Positions 7,911-15,923 are shown, numbered from the stretch's first letter. The stretch: DNA of 41,719 bases from Candidatus Nanohalalkaliarchaeum halalkaliphilum (GCA_022729315.1 JALDAF010000003.1:1-41719), one strand, 5' to 3'. The notes: a model not told the origin generated them from the letters alone. Numbers and translations are program-made.

Positions 7911-10127
7911 ATGCTTATCGGGGAGATCGTGGGCGAGGTATCGACTGACAGCTTCACGTTTGAGGCCTACAAAGATATCCGCAAGTTCGATTTTGTAACG
8001 GTGAAAAACCCGAAGGAGGGGAAGGAATGGATCCTGTCCCAGGTAGATACGGTGAAGAAGTCACAGGAGGGCAAGACGACCTGTGAAGCGAATATCATCG
8101 GATTCCGTGAGAAAGGGATGCTGAAACAGCCCCGGCACGTTGTCAAACCGGATTCCATGGTATACCGGGCCGACGAGGACGTGATCGCTGAAACGCTGGG
8201 ACTGACCAAGGACGGCCTGTACATGGGACGACTGGAGACCAACCCGGACATCCGCATCTTTGTCGATCCCTCCGACCTGTACAAGCATATCGCGGTGCTG
8301 GCAAAGACCGGAGCAGGAAAAAGCTACGCGACCGGAGTGATGCTGGAGGAGCTACTGGAGGCAAACTACCCGGTCATCGTGATCGATCCGCACGGCGAAT
8401 ACCATTCCCTGGCCCATCCGAACGAGGAGATTACTGAGGAACAGACCGAGAACTACGGAATCGATCCGAAAGGATACAACATCACCGAATACTCGACCGA
8501 TACAGAGATCAACCCGGACGCGGAACAGCTTTCGTTCTCATCGAAAAACCTGAAGACGAAGGAACTGTCACAGCTCATGCCGACAAACCTCACCAACTCC
8601 CAGAAAGAGGTCATGTACAACGCGTTGAAGGAACTGAAAAAACGGGACGAGTACGACCTCGATGACATCATGGACAAATGTATGAGTCAGGACTCCAAGG
8701 CAAAATGGAACCTTGTCAGCGTCCTGGAGGTCGTGCAGGACTCCGGCCTGTTCTCAGACAACCCGACCAGCCTGGAGGATCTGGTGCGTCGCGGCCACTG
8801 CAGTATTGTCAACCTGCGTGGTGTGGACCCGGAAACCCAGCAGATGGTGGTATACAAGCTGGCGAAAGAACTGTTTGAACGCCGCAAAGTCGGTGAACTC
8901 GTGCCGTTCATCATGGTTATGGAGGAGGCGCACAACTTCGTACCAGAAGCCAACCTGGGGAAAGCAGTCTGCTCGGACATCATGCGGACGATCGCCTCGG
9001 AGGGACGGAAGTTCGGGATGGGTATCGGCGTCATCTCCCAGCGCCCGGCCAACGTCAACAAGAACATCCTCTCACAGTGCAACACACAGCTCATCATGCG
9101 CGTCACCAATAAGAATGATTTAAGTGCTATCAGCCGGTCGTTTGAAGGCATCACCTCCGAGGTACAGCAATCACTGACCAGTCTCCCGCCAGGGACCGGT
9201 CTATTGCTCGGCAAGGAGTACCCGGTCATGACCAGTATCCGCACCCGCCGCAGCAAACACGGCGGTGTCACACAGGAACTGAACCGTGAAACAGACGACG
9301 AAGACGGCGGAGCCGACGGCGAAAGGACAGACGCCTCGCCACCCGTCCAGGACGCAACGGTGGATGAACCCCCGGCAGACAAGGAACCGTCTACACCCGA
9401 TACTGAGCCGGAAACAACACAGGTTGCAGCGGACACGGCAGGAGCGTCCGCTGAAACCGAAGACCTGCCAACGGTGGACCATGAAACCGCGGAACAGGAC
9501 GCACCCGAACCGGGAACGCCACAACCATCGCCAGACCAGGGTACTGGCGCGGATGAAGCAGAGGAACAGCAGACGGAGACAGACCAGACGGATGACGGGT
9601 TCAAGGCTGTCGTTCCCGACATGGATGCGAACAAACTCAGAGACGAACTGGGAACGGTCAAGACGGCGTACTACCCGCTATGGATTGTCTCATCTGAGAA
9701 CGAGCGTATCATGGTGGACGCGACCGACGGCGAGATCAAGGCCCGGGAAAAACAGCTGGGAAGTACTGAGGAACGGGTGATGGAAGAGATCAAGTACGGA
9801 GACAGGACACGCGGAAACCTGCTGCAGGCACTGGACATCTCGCTCTCCAAGCTGGAGCGGACACTGGTTTCACTGCAGGAAAAATCGTTGATCGAGCAGG
9901 ACGGCGACCAGTACACGTTGAACGGTGTCAACCTGTTCGACCGGGACACGGAGACCGTAACCGGTGACGACCATACCGAGATCAGCACCGATGTTACGGA
10001 AAGCAAGGCCATCAACATCGCCCGCGAAGAACTGAGCGGCCCACCGGAAGGGATCGAAAAACTGTACTACCCGTACTTCACCGCGGACAAGCGCGTGTTC
10101 GACGGCGTACTGGGTGAAGAGATCTGA
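7911..10127 (+). CDS. HerA/FtsK-like ATP-binding protein (DUF87) with acidic linker and winged-helix tail
   Basis: 738 residues, MLIGEIVGEVSTDSFTFEAY start: an N-terminal HAS-barrel, then Walker A AKTGAGKS (131-138), VIVIDPHGEYHSL, and Walker B PFIMVMEEAHNF (333-343), with ISQRP and sensor Asn-Thr region after. Residues about 460-575 are a Pro/Glu/Thr-rich disordered linker. The tail has a helix-turn-helix-like segment (RGNLLQALDISLSKLERTLV) flanked by two related blocks (TAYYPLWIV...VDATDGEI and LYYPYFTAD...FDGVLGEEI). HerA works with NurA in DNA end resection; no NurA is visible. ATG 7911 lies 27 bases after GTTTTAAC; the longer TTG start is rejected for lack of a site. Confidence 0.88.
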   Translation: MLIGEIVGEVSTDSFTFEAYKDIRKFDFVTVKNPKEGKEWILSQVDTVKKSQEGKTTCEANIIGFREKGMLKQPRHVVKPDSMVYRADEDVIAETLGLTKDGLYMGRLETNPDIRIFVDPSDLYKHIAVLAKTGAGKSYATGVMLEELLEANYPVIVIDPHGEYHSLAHPNEEITEEQTENYGIDPKGYNITEYSTDTEINPDAEQLSFSSKNLKTKELSQLMPTNLTNSQKEVMYNALKELKKRDEYDLDDIMDKCMSQDSKAKWNLVSVLEVVQDSGLFSDNPTSLEDLVRRGHCSIVNLRGVDPETQQMVVYKLAKELFERRKVGELVPFIMVMEEAHNFVPEANLGKAVCSDIMRTIASEGRKFGMGIGVISQRPANVNKNILSQCNTQLIMRVTNKNDLSAISRSFEGITSEVQQSLTSLPPGTGLLLGKEYPVMTSIRTRRSKHGGVTQELNRETDDEDGGADGERTDASPPVQDATVDEPPADKEPSTPDTEPETTQVAADTAGASAETEDLPTVDHETAEQDAPEPGTPQPSPDQGTGADEAEEQQTETDQTDDGFKAVVPDMDANKLRDELGTVKTAYYPLWIVSSENERIMVDATDGEIKAREKQLGSTEERVMEEIKYGDRTRGNLLQALDISLSKLERTLVSLQEKSLIEQDGDQYTLNGVNLFDRDTETVTGDDHTEISTDVTESKAINIAREELSGPPEGIEKLYYPYFTADKRVFDGVLGEEI

Positions 10128-10185
10128 ATCAAGGCGGCGTATTTAAAATTCTTGTAGCGCATACGTATTCACGGTCATTCAACGA

Positions 10186-10344
10186 GGGTCCATGGTCTAG
10201 TGGTCAGGACGTCGCCCTTACACGCCTGCCCAAGGAAGCAGGCGGCAGTTCCTGGACGGCCTTCAACCGTCGTCCGGCTGGCGCCTGAACCTAGGTAGAG
10301 GCTGAGCAAGGCGAAGATCGGTGGTTCAAATCCGCCTGGACCCA
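10186..10344 (+). tRNA. tRNA-Val (TAC anticodon) with intron
   Basis: The mature exons are 10186-10222 and 10309-10344. Acceptor GGGTCCA pairs with TGGACCC, the D arm is GGTCTAGTGGTCAGGAC, anticodon stem TCGCC (10212-10216) pairs with GGCGA (10310-10314), anticodon TAC is 10219-10221, and the T arm is GGTGG-TTCAAAT-CCGCC. Discriminator A is 10344; CCA is not encoded. The anticodon loop is interrupted after base 37 by an 86-base intron, the canonical archaeal position for the splicing endonuclease. A TATA box (GTATTTAAAATTC) lies about 40 bases upstream. Confidence 0.93.
10223..10308 (+). other. tRNA-Val intron (86 bases)
   Basis: It begins in the anticodon loop and carries a strong hairpin near its 5' end (GCCTGC pairing with GCAGGC across a short loop, 10224-10244). 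Removal restores a 73-base tRNA. I did not resolve the exact bulge-helix-bulge, so the ends could shift by one base since base 38 could be either C10223 or A10309. Confidence 0.75.
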
Positions 10345-10390
10345 CTGTACAGGATTTGAAGCCCGAGAAAACCGGCCCAGGTTTTCGCTG

Positions 10391-10635
10391 TTCAAATCCG
10401 CCTGGACCCATCAGAGCTGTGGATTTTTCTCTCCTCACATCTGCAACAGAAGTTCAGATTCAAATCCTCTTCTCCCGGGAGAACGAGGACCCAGAAACCG
10501 ATAAGGTTTCGACCGCCTGGACCCACTCCAGTCACGGAGTGGACACGCTTCGAAAAGGGGTTCTCCTGGAGAACCCCGGACAGAGATGTGTCGACTGGAT
10601 CTCCGGCCCGACGGTTCTGAATCTGCCTGGACTCA
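10391..10635. repeat. Array of partial copies of the tRNA-Val 3' end with intervening hairpins
   Basis: The last 20 bases of the tRNA recur exactly at 10391-10410. Further copies are 10459-10493 (TTCAAATCC and GGACCCA split by an insert containing the palindrome TTCTCCCGGGAGAA), 10508-10525 (TTCGACCGCCTGGACCCA) and 10615-10635 (diverged, ending CTGCCTGGACTCA). Hairpins come just before most copies: GAAAACC/GGTTTTC (10368-10388), GAAACC/GGTTTC (10494-10510), and GGGGTTCTC/GAGAACCCC (10557-10577). GGATTTGAA (10352-10360) is the reverse complement of the T-loop part. The 320 bases from 10345 to 10665 hold no protein gene. Reading: remnants of attachment sites at the tRNA 3' end. Confidence 0.8.
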
Positions 10636-10665
10636 TTGCTGAAGAGGGGTGTTGTGATAGTCGCC

Positions 10666-12423
10666 TCACTCGTCATCAGTCAGAACCAGTTCTTGATAGG
10701 TATCTTGAAATTCACGGAGGAATGACTGTCTGTCGGCTTCGGATGCGAATATTCTGATACGGTCATAACTGGTATGTGCGAATGATTCTGTGTCCGGGTC
10801 AGGTTCAGACACCTGTTTGTAGGAGATGCCAAGTCTGTCAATCGCGTCGGCAAAGCGTTTACCATCTCTTGCCCGGTAAGAGATCGTTCCACGTCTGTCC
10901 GTGTGGCCCCAATCCCATAGTGCTTGCGTCACGTAGCCTTCAACAAAGTCGGTCTGTTCAAACCGGGTTGAGATATAGGCTGGCGGTATATCTGTTTTGT
11001 TTTTGAAGCCATGTATCCTGTAAATACCGGTGAGACAGGAGGGGATCGTCACATGCACATTCTGTTTTCCTACCTCGTTATCCTGCCGCGCCTGTACTCG
11101 TTCCTTCGTTGATACGGGTAGTGGGACGTGTTCACCAAAAGTGTTGTATCGCTTATATGCAAGCCGCCGGATGGGTGCGTTCCGGTGCCTGTCAGAAAAT
11201 ACGTATCTCAGGCGATTTCCCCCGTACTTCTGGATTCGGCCTTCCAACAATCCGCTGTAAAACATCCCCTCCATATACGCTGTGATAGGAAATCGTGGCT
11301 TCCATAGTTTTCCTTTTCCCTTTGTTCCGGCCCAGTAAGCAGGAGGTTCTATCGGTATATCAAGATGTCTCATTTGATCCAGTAAGTCCTTGGATAGTAA
11401 TGAACGGCCTTGAGCGTACCGTCTTATTTTGTTCGCGGTATTTCCGATATTCGAGTGGACGTGATCTGATCCGTATCTGGGAGGTTCGCCGTGTTCCTGC
11501 CAGTAAATGGCCAGGGGATACGGCCATTCGACAAGATACGAGGGGGATAATGTCCATCGCAGATCTGTTTCCTCTGGATTATCCACTGCCTTCGCCAGCC
11601 GTGTCCGTGATCGGTTCTCCAGATGTTTTTGCATATCCCGCAGGCTGTCAATGATTACGTCCGGTGTATCAGTGAATGGATCAAGATAGTCTACCAGGTC
11701 ATCCACCGTTGTATGTCCGACCACTACGGCGGTAAGACTCTCTTCCAGGTCAAGAGGTAATTCACCCAATGGTAGATCCGGGTCTAAATCTAGATGTGAA
11801 TATACTGTGTCAACTGCTTCGTCTCGTGCTTCTATGTAAGGAGATCTGTAAAGTCGCTTCTCAACGTGTCCAACAAGCTCACGAGCTGTATCACGATCCA
11901 TGTATCCCGTAAGGTCTTCAACTAACTGTGTCTCCTGTTCTCCGAACAGAATATAGCTCTGTAGTGGACGCTTCAACTGTTCTGTAATATCCGTATAGAA
12001 CTCCCTGTCCACTGGATAAGCGTCTGATGCATGGTTGATATCCACCGAACGCTCCGCGACGGTTTCAAGTGTATCCTCCACCGCAGCAGCTTCTGTAAGA
12101 ATAAGATACCACGTTTGTGCGTGGACGTAATGAAACCCATCAAGGTTCAATCCCTCCTCGGTCGTCAGTAAATCCTGAGCGATATTCGCGTATCTGGACT
12201 GTTTTGACGCGCTCTCCAGTAGATCAGTTGTGTAATGTATTCTATCCTTTTCTTCCTCGATACGTACCGCCAAGGAGTGGACGTCGTCTATCGCGTCAGA
12301 ACAGGTATCCTGATATATACGTTCATACGTCTTTTCCCGTATCTCCTGCTCTAATCGGTCTTTTTTCTCTTCCAGTCCCCATCCAAAATACTGGTCAGAG
12401 GGGAGTTCCCACCACTGGATCAT
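10666..12423 (-). CDS. Unrecognised 585-residue protein of a tRNA-linked island
   Basis: Start ATG 12423 lies about 26 bases after a TATA-like TTTTAAGTAA. The protein is mostly helical with a charged N-terminal half (coiled-coil-like at 15-75) and no signal or membrane segment. Two similar blocks stand out in the C-terminal half: AYMEGMFYSGLLEGRIQKYG and DFVEGYVTQALWDWGHTDRR, each an aromatic-x-E-G helix followed by a beta-like segment, then LAYKRY or FADAIDRLGI. This recalls degenerate LAGLIDADG endonuclease repeats, but the match is weak. By eye the gene is richer in A+T codons than its neighbours, suggesting transfer. Located between tRNA-Val 3'-end copies, it may encode the element's DNA-processing enzyme (inference). 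No integrase signature seen. Confidence 0.75.
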   Translation of the reverse strand: MIQWWELPSDQYFGWGLEEKKDRLEQEIREKTYERIYQDTCSDAIDDVHSLAVRIEEEKDRIHYTTDLLESASKQSRYANIAQDLLTTEEGLNLDGFHYVHAQTWYLILTEAAAVEDTLETVAERSVDINHASDAYPVDREFYTDITEQLKRPLQSYILFGEQETQLVEDLTGYMDRDTARELVGHVEKRLYRSPYIEARDEAVDTVYSHLDLDPDLPLGELPLDLEESLTAVVVGHTTVDDLVDYLDPFTDTPDVIIDSLRDMQKHLENRSRTRLAKAVDNPEETDLRWTLSPSYLVEWPYPLAIYWQEHGEPPRYGSDHVHSNIGNTANKIRRYAQGRSLLSKDLLDQMRHLDIPIEPPAYWAGTKGKGKLWKPRFPITAYMEGMFYSGLLEGRIQKYGGNRLRYVFSDRHRNAPIRRLAYKRYNTFGEHVPLPVSTKERVQARQDNEVGKQNVHVTIPSCLTGIYRIHGFKNKTDIPPAYISTRFEQTDFVEGYVTQALWDWGHTDRRGTISYRARDGKRFADAIDRLGISYKQVSEPDPDTESFAHTSYDRIRIFASEADRQSFLREFQDTYQELVLTDDE

Positions 12424-12445
12424 GCATGACGCTCAGACTATGTTT

Positions 12446-12455
12446 ACTTAAAATG
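12446..12455 (-). promoter_or_regulatory. TATA-like box for the island gene
   Basis: The minus-strand reading CATTTTAAGTAAAC lies about 26 bases before ATG 12423 with no ribosome binding site, so the message is probably leaderless. Confidence 0.45.
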
Positions 12456-12554
12456 AAACGAACATTCCAACCTGTGGCCGGATACCGAGCAGGAAAAGAC
12501 ATCCTGAAAGCAAAATTCTACAGGAAAAGCGCTCCCTGAGGCGGTAAAGCGTTA

Positions 12555-12608
12555 TCTTCCAGTGGAAGAGCCTTCGACCGCTTGGACCTGTCTTTCACTG
12601 GAACAGTG
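12555..12608. repeat. Distal degraded copy of tRNA-Val 3' end with hairpins
   Basis: TTCGACCGCTTGGACCT at 12573-12589 matches the copy at 10508-10525 with few changes. It is directly preceded by hairpin TCTTCC-AGT-GGAAGA (12555-12569) and followed by CACTG-GAA-CAGTG (12596-12608) and a T run. With the tRNA copies on the other side, it brackets the 585-residue gene and gives an island of about 2.2 kb. The rest of 12424-12765 has no convincing protein gene. Confidence 0.6.
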
Positions 12609-12669
12609 TTTTGGTTGTAGGCGTAAGATTTACATTACCTGTTTCCCTATAGTATAGTATCACCCGTTA

Positions 12670-12740
12670 CGTGCTGTCCTGGTCGGGAGGGTGCATGTCC
12701 ATCAGCTGGATGTGTCGTTGGGGGCTTCTTCGACAGCACG
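12670..12740 (+). ncRNA. Structured leader upstream of the AstE-like gene (candidate riboswitch or small RNA)
   Basis: CGTGCTGTC (12670-12678) pairs perfectly with GACAGCACG (12732-12740), closing a loop that holds a second hairpin, CATGTCCA with TGGATGTG (12694-12714, including two G-U pairs). A TATA-like CTATAGTATAGTA (12648-12660) fits a start near the outer stem. The structure ends 25 bases before the ATG and just ahead of the ribosome binding site TGGAGGCG. Not matched to a known class. Confidence 0.45.
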
Positions 12741-12765
12741 GGTTTGGTGACTGGAGGCGTGCAGT

Positions 12766-13857
12766 ATGCCGGACGAGGCTGGAAAAGAAGAGAAGACGAT
12801 CGTATCGTTCAAGGTATGGAACAAGGAGAAGGAGGAGACAGAGCTCCATGCGTTGAAGCGGTACGTGGTTGAAGGGAAGCGGAACGGGCCGCACGTCGTG
12901 GTCAATGCCGGGTCGCATGGTGACGAGTTCCTGGCGATCGATGCGGCGAAGGAGCTGTATGAACGGCTGGAACCGGAGAAGGTTAACGGAAGAGTATCGA
13001 TCATCCCGGAGGCCAATATCTTTGCCGCGTTGAAGAACAAGCGGGAGACGCCGGAGCCCGAGTTTGAGCTGTACGAGTCCGAGGAACGGAATATGAACCG
13101 GTGTTTTGACAGTGTTGACCTGGTTGATGGGCCGGACGGCAATATCACTGAGCGGTTAGCGTACCACGTGCTGAAACTGGTGGTGAAGGCGGATTACTGT
13201 TTCGATCTTCATACTGCGACCGCTCCCGGGTACAAGATCGATCAGATCCGGGGGAAGACGAATCCCGAGTTCGGGAAGGATGTGCTGCAGGTACAGGAAC
13301 GGCTTATAAGGAACTCGGGTGTGGAGTATGTGATCAAGACGCCTCCACAGTATATCGGGGAAGGCGTGCTTGCAGGGGTTGCGCCGCTGCATGGTGTACC
13401 AGCGGTCACGGTCGAGATCGGTGGCGGTGCGTATTCCGAGGAGGAGCTGGAACGGTACGTCACCGTGTTGATGAACCTGATGAAGGAGGCAGGGTCGCTG
13501 TACGGTGAGCCGGACACGGTGAAGCAGAAGATCTACCGTGACCTGGAAGAGGTCTGGGCCTCGACCGCGGGAATGTATGAACCGGTCAAGGAACCGGGGG
13601 AAGCGGTGCGGAAAGGTGAAGCGCTTGGAGTTGTTACGAACGAGCGTGGTGAGCACGAGGTGGAGTCGCCGTTCGATGGTCTGGTGGAGTCGGTCCACCG
13701 CCAGGACTGGGTGAACGAGGGGACGCGCGTCTCGTACATCGCGATCAAGCAGGAGCGGACGTTCCTCGAGGCCGTGGCTGATGCATTCAGACGGTTGCTC
13801 CGGTCCTACACGGCACGGAAGGCGACACGGGAACGGGAAGGACTTCTCAAACTGTAG
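12766..13857 (+). CDS. Succinylglutamate desuccinylase/aspartoacylase-family zinc hydrolase (M14-like)
   Basis: 363 residues. The family removes acyl or amide groups from amino-acid derivatives and shares the carboxypeptidase A (M14) fold. Zinc ligands are GSHGDE (His51, Glu54) and DLHTA (His149); catalytic Glu217 lies in VEIGGG. Residues 270-335 form the C-terminal beta-barrel typical of AstE-like proteins (GMYEPVKEPGEAVRKGEALG). ATG 12766 follows GGAGGCG by seven bases, after an unusually long structured leader. The 3' end overlaps a convergent ATP-grasp gene by 11 bases. Beside four ATP-grasp genes it could remove what they attach (inference). The substrate cannot be read from sequence. 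Confidence 0.88.
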   Translation: MPDEAGKEEKTIVSFKVWNKEKEETELHALKRYVVEGKRNGPHVVVNAGSHGDEFLAIDAAKELYERLEPEKVNGRVSIIPEANIFAALKNKRETPEPEFELYESEERNMNRCFDSVDLVDGPDGNITERLAYHVLKLVVKADYCFDLHTATAPGYKIDQIRGKTNPEFGKDVLQVQERLIRNSGVEYVIKTPPQYIGEGVLAGVAPLHGVPAVTVEIGGGAYSEEELERYVTVLMNLMKEAGSLYGEPDTVKQKIYRDLEEVWASTAGMYEPVKEPGEAVRKGEALGVVTNERGEHEVESPFDGLVESVHRQDWVNEGTRVSYIAIKQERTFLEAVADAFRRLLRSYTARKATREREGLLKL

Positions 13858-14770
13858 TATCGTCTCCGGAAACTGTTTTCCCGTACATGTACGCCATCAC
13901 CCGGTCGTAGAGATCGGTTCCAACACGTTTCTCATCACCTTCCAGGGATGGTGCCGTATTGATCTCACCGATCACGAACCTGTCGCTGTCTGTCTCCTCG
14001 ATGATGTCGACGCCGCAGATATCCAGCCCGGACACCCGTGCCGCCTGGAGCGCTGTACGGCGCATCGTTTCCGGTGCATCGAACCGTTCCATGTGGCCGC
14101 CAACCGCGACGTTGGAACGCCACTCCTCGTCGCCGCCAACCCGTTTGTAGGAATAGGTGTCGTCCCCGATCACGACGATACGGATGTCTTCTCCCGGGTT
14201 CTCCACGTATTCCTGGAGGCAGATATCCTGGTCGAACAGGGTGAGGGTGTCAACCAGTGCCGCAAGGTCTTCCGGGTCCTGCACGCGCATCACACCCTGT
14301 CCGCCGTACCCCGAGCTCAGCTTGACCACCAGCGGATAGCCGAGTGCGTTACCGGCACGCTCCGCTTCCCCTGTGGACAGCATGTACACGGACTGTGGGA
14401 CGGGGACTCCGGCTCTTCCCAGTATCTTGATCGTGTAGAATTTGTTTGACGCGATGAACAGGGAGCGAGACGCTACCTGGGTGTAGACGCCGTGATCGTG
14501 CAGGATATCAGGTAGACGTTCCGCGTACAGCATGTCCGGGTCGAAGAGCCGGAGAAACAAGCAGTCGAACGTCGTCAGATCGGTGTCACGGTACCGTATC
14601 CCGGTACCGTCCCCGTACACCAGATGGATGTTCTCGAGTGGGACGCCAAGAACCGTGTCAAAATACTGTTCCGCGGCATGCAGGAACGCCGGGTGTTCGT
14701 CGGATTCGCTTCCGTACAGGATAGCACACCGGACCTCATCTCCGTTTGCGCCGACGCTCATACCATCCAT
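13847..14770 (-). CDS. RimK-like ATP-grasp ligase (1)
   Basis: 307 residues. ATP-grasp ligases activate a carboxylate with ATP and join it to an amine. Visible: Lys110, Lys150 in YPLVVKLSSGYGGQGVM with its glycine-rich loop, LQEYVENPGEDIRIVVIGDD, Asp255 in CGVDII, and metal ligands Glu269 and Asn271 in GEINTAP, so it should be active. Its ATG overlaps the stop of the DUF1704 gene by one base (TGATG), so the two are translationally coupled. Close paralogue of the gene at 17693 (shared VILYG-like start, DTLTLFDQDICLQ-type block). Likely adds amino acids to a peptide or protein end. Confidence 0.88.
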   Translation of the reverse strand: MDGMSVGANGDEVRCAILYGSESDEHPAFLHAAEQYFDTVLGVPLENIHLVYGDGTGIRYRDTDLTTFDCLFLRLFDPDMLYAERLPDILHDHGVYTQVASRSLFIASNKFYTIKILGRAGVPVPQSVYMLSTGEAERAGNALGYPLVVKLSSGYGGQGVMRVQDPEDLAALVDTLTLFDQDICLQEYVENPGEDIRIVVIGDDTYSYKRVGGDEEWRSNVAVGGHMERFDAPETMRRTALQAARVSGLDICGVDIIEETDSDRFVIGEINTAPSLEGDEKRVGTDLYDRVMAYMYGKTVSGDDTTV

Positions 14771-15855
14771 CAGTCCGGAGTGATGTGCTGCACTGCCTGT
14801 TCGTACGCCTCAAGATGTTGTGAGCGTGGAATCGCGGGAGAACGGTCCTGGAGCTCGGGCACGGTGTCCATGTCCTCTACACTGACCTTTCCAATATATA
14901 AAGCGTCCGCAAGTTCAGGCCGGTTCTTCAGTATGGAATATCCCTGGAAGTAGATATGGTCCTTGATAAACCCTCCCGGCTGTGCCGTATCCTGCAGCCC
15001 GCGTTTCACCCGGTACGTCCGGATGAACGCCAGGCGCTGGTCCAGTCCTTTCTCCCGCATCATTTGGTACAGGTCGAAGAACGGAAGGTCTGCATTGTTG
15101 ATAGCGATGACGCGGGACGTGATCCGTGGCAACGTGTCATCGAACACGCCGACCTGTGACTCGTTGAACGTTGGCAACCCCTCCTCTGCCACCTGGTATC
15201 CCTGCGTCCCATAGATCAGTGCCGCGTTGTTCTGCTCGATACCGTTATGGGTACGGACAGAATGCGTGGACTCATGTATCAGCACACGTTTCGCCTGCAT
15301 GATCCCGTATTCGCCGTTCTCAGGGATCATGATGGTGCGTTTCCGCGGATGGTTCCGTATCGCCTCCGCCTCCACCAGTGTACAGTCGTAGTCCATCCCC
15401 AGCAGGTCGAACATGTTGTGATACACTTCCCGCAGCTGTTCCGCGGAGAGACGTGGACCGTCCTCATCGTCAGGGATATGCTTCGGGTTCAACAGGTTGT
15501 CCGCCTCCTCCACCATCGCCGCATCCGGAAACCCGTAGATTTCCCGGGACACGCCGGTGATGTCCGTGCTCCCGATGGCCTCGATGATCCGCTTCCGCCC
15601 CTTCAAACCGGCCACGAACCGGTCCGCCAGCAGGTCGTCTCCCAGCGCTGCTTTGATATCCTGGATCAGCCGGGCCGCCCGATTCTGATCCTTCGGTGTG
15701 AACGTCCGGTACTCGAACCGGGGATTATACTCCCTGTTCTCCTCCACGTTGTTGAAGAACCCGGCCTTCTCCTCCTCATAGTTCAACGGGTACAGGTAGT
15801 CGTAAAAATCCAGGAGATCCAGCGCGTCCTCAACCAGGTGTATCAGCGAAGCCAT
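14770..15855 (-). CDS. DUF1704 (MATCAP/QEGLA-like) zinc carboxypeptidase-like protein
   Basis: 361 residues. The family includes eukaryotic MATCAP, which removes the C-terminal tyrosine of tubulin, and the bacterial QEGLA proteins. Family blocks seen: SREIYGFPDAAMVEEA (103-118), a REVYHNMFDLLG helix, and HESTHSVRTHNG (194-205) followed by VAEEGLPTF (222-230). Zinc ligands are His194 and His198 with Glu195 catalytic, and a Glu in the EEGL block third. Eukaryotic members have HExxxH; here one residue fewer gives HExxH. Cytoplasmic. First gene of an operon with ATP-grasp 1. The start lies about 26 bases from a palindromic TATA box shared with the divergent ATP-grasp 2. Confidence 0.82.
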   Translation of the reverse strand: MASLIHLVEDALDLLDFYDYLYPLNYEEEKAGFFNNVEENREYNPRFEYRTFTPKDQNRAARLIQDIKAALGDDLLADRFVAGLKGRKRIIEAIGSTDITGVSREIYGFPDAAMVEEADNLLNPKHIPDDEDGPRLSAEQLREVYHNMFDLLGMDYDCTLVEAEAIRNHPRKRTIMIPENGEYGIMQAKRVLIHESTHSVRTHNGIEQNNAALIYGTQGYQVAEEGLPTFNESQVGVFDDTLPRITSRVIAINNADLPFFDLYQMMREKGLDQRLAFIRTYRVKRGLQDTAQPGGFIKDHIYFQGYSILKNRPELADALYIGKVSVEDMDTVPELQDRSPAIPRSQHLEAYEQAVQHITPD

Positions 15856-15877
15856 GCAGTAACTACAGACCTCATAG

Positions 15878-15887
15878 GTTTTAAAAC
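15878..15887. promoter_or_regulatory. Palindromic TATA box shared by the DUF1704 operon and ATP-grasp 2
   Basis: GTTTTAAAAC is a perfect palindrome, 23 bases from ATG 15855 on the minus side and 37 from ATG 15924 on the plus side. The plus transcript would have a leader of 10-20 bases carrying the ribosome binding site GAGGAGG; the minus one would be leaderless. Confidence 0.6.
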
Positions 15888-15923
15888 TCCCTCAATCAAC
15901 AGTAGTCCAGAGGAGGACACCAC

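Noticed and set aside
8687-9661. Minus-strand Ser-rich open frame of 324 codons
   Set aside because: Antisense to the acidic linker of the HerA-like ATPase; composition is a mirror of Asp/Glu/Thr codons.
10223-10308. Intron-encoded protein in tRNA-Val
   Set aside because: The intron has only 86 bases and no open frame of note; the 585-residue gene is outside it.
10175-10438. Minus-strand frame with GPGGFEPP-like sequence
   Set aside because: This is the usual spurious translation of a tRNA T arm and acceptor; here it only reflects the tRNA-Val end and its copies.
10391-10635. CRISPR array
   Set aside because: Repeats are unequal in length and spacing, derive from the tRNA 3' end, and there are no cas genes near.
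12671-12856. Plus-strand Arg-rich small open frame
   Set aside because: Overlaps the structured leader and the start of the M14-like gene in another phase; composition not protein-like.
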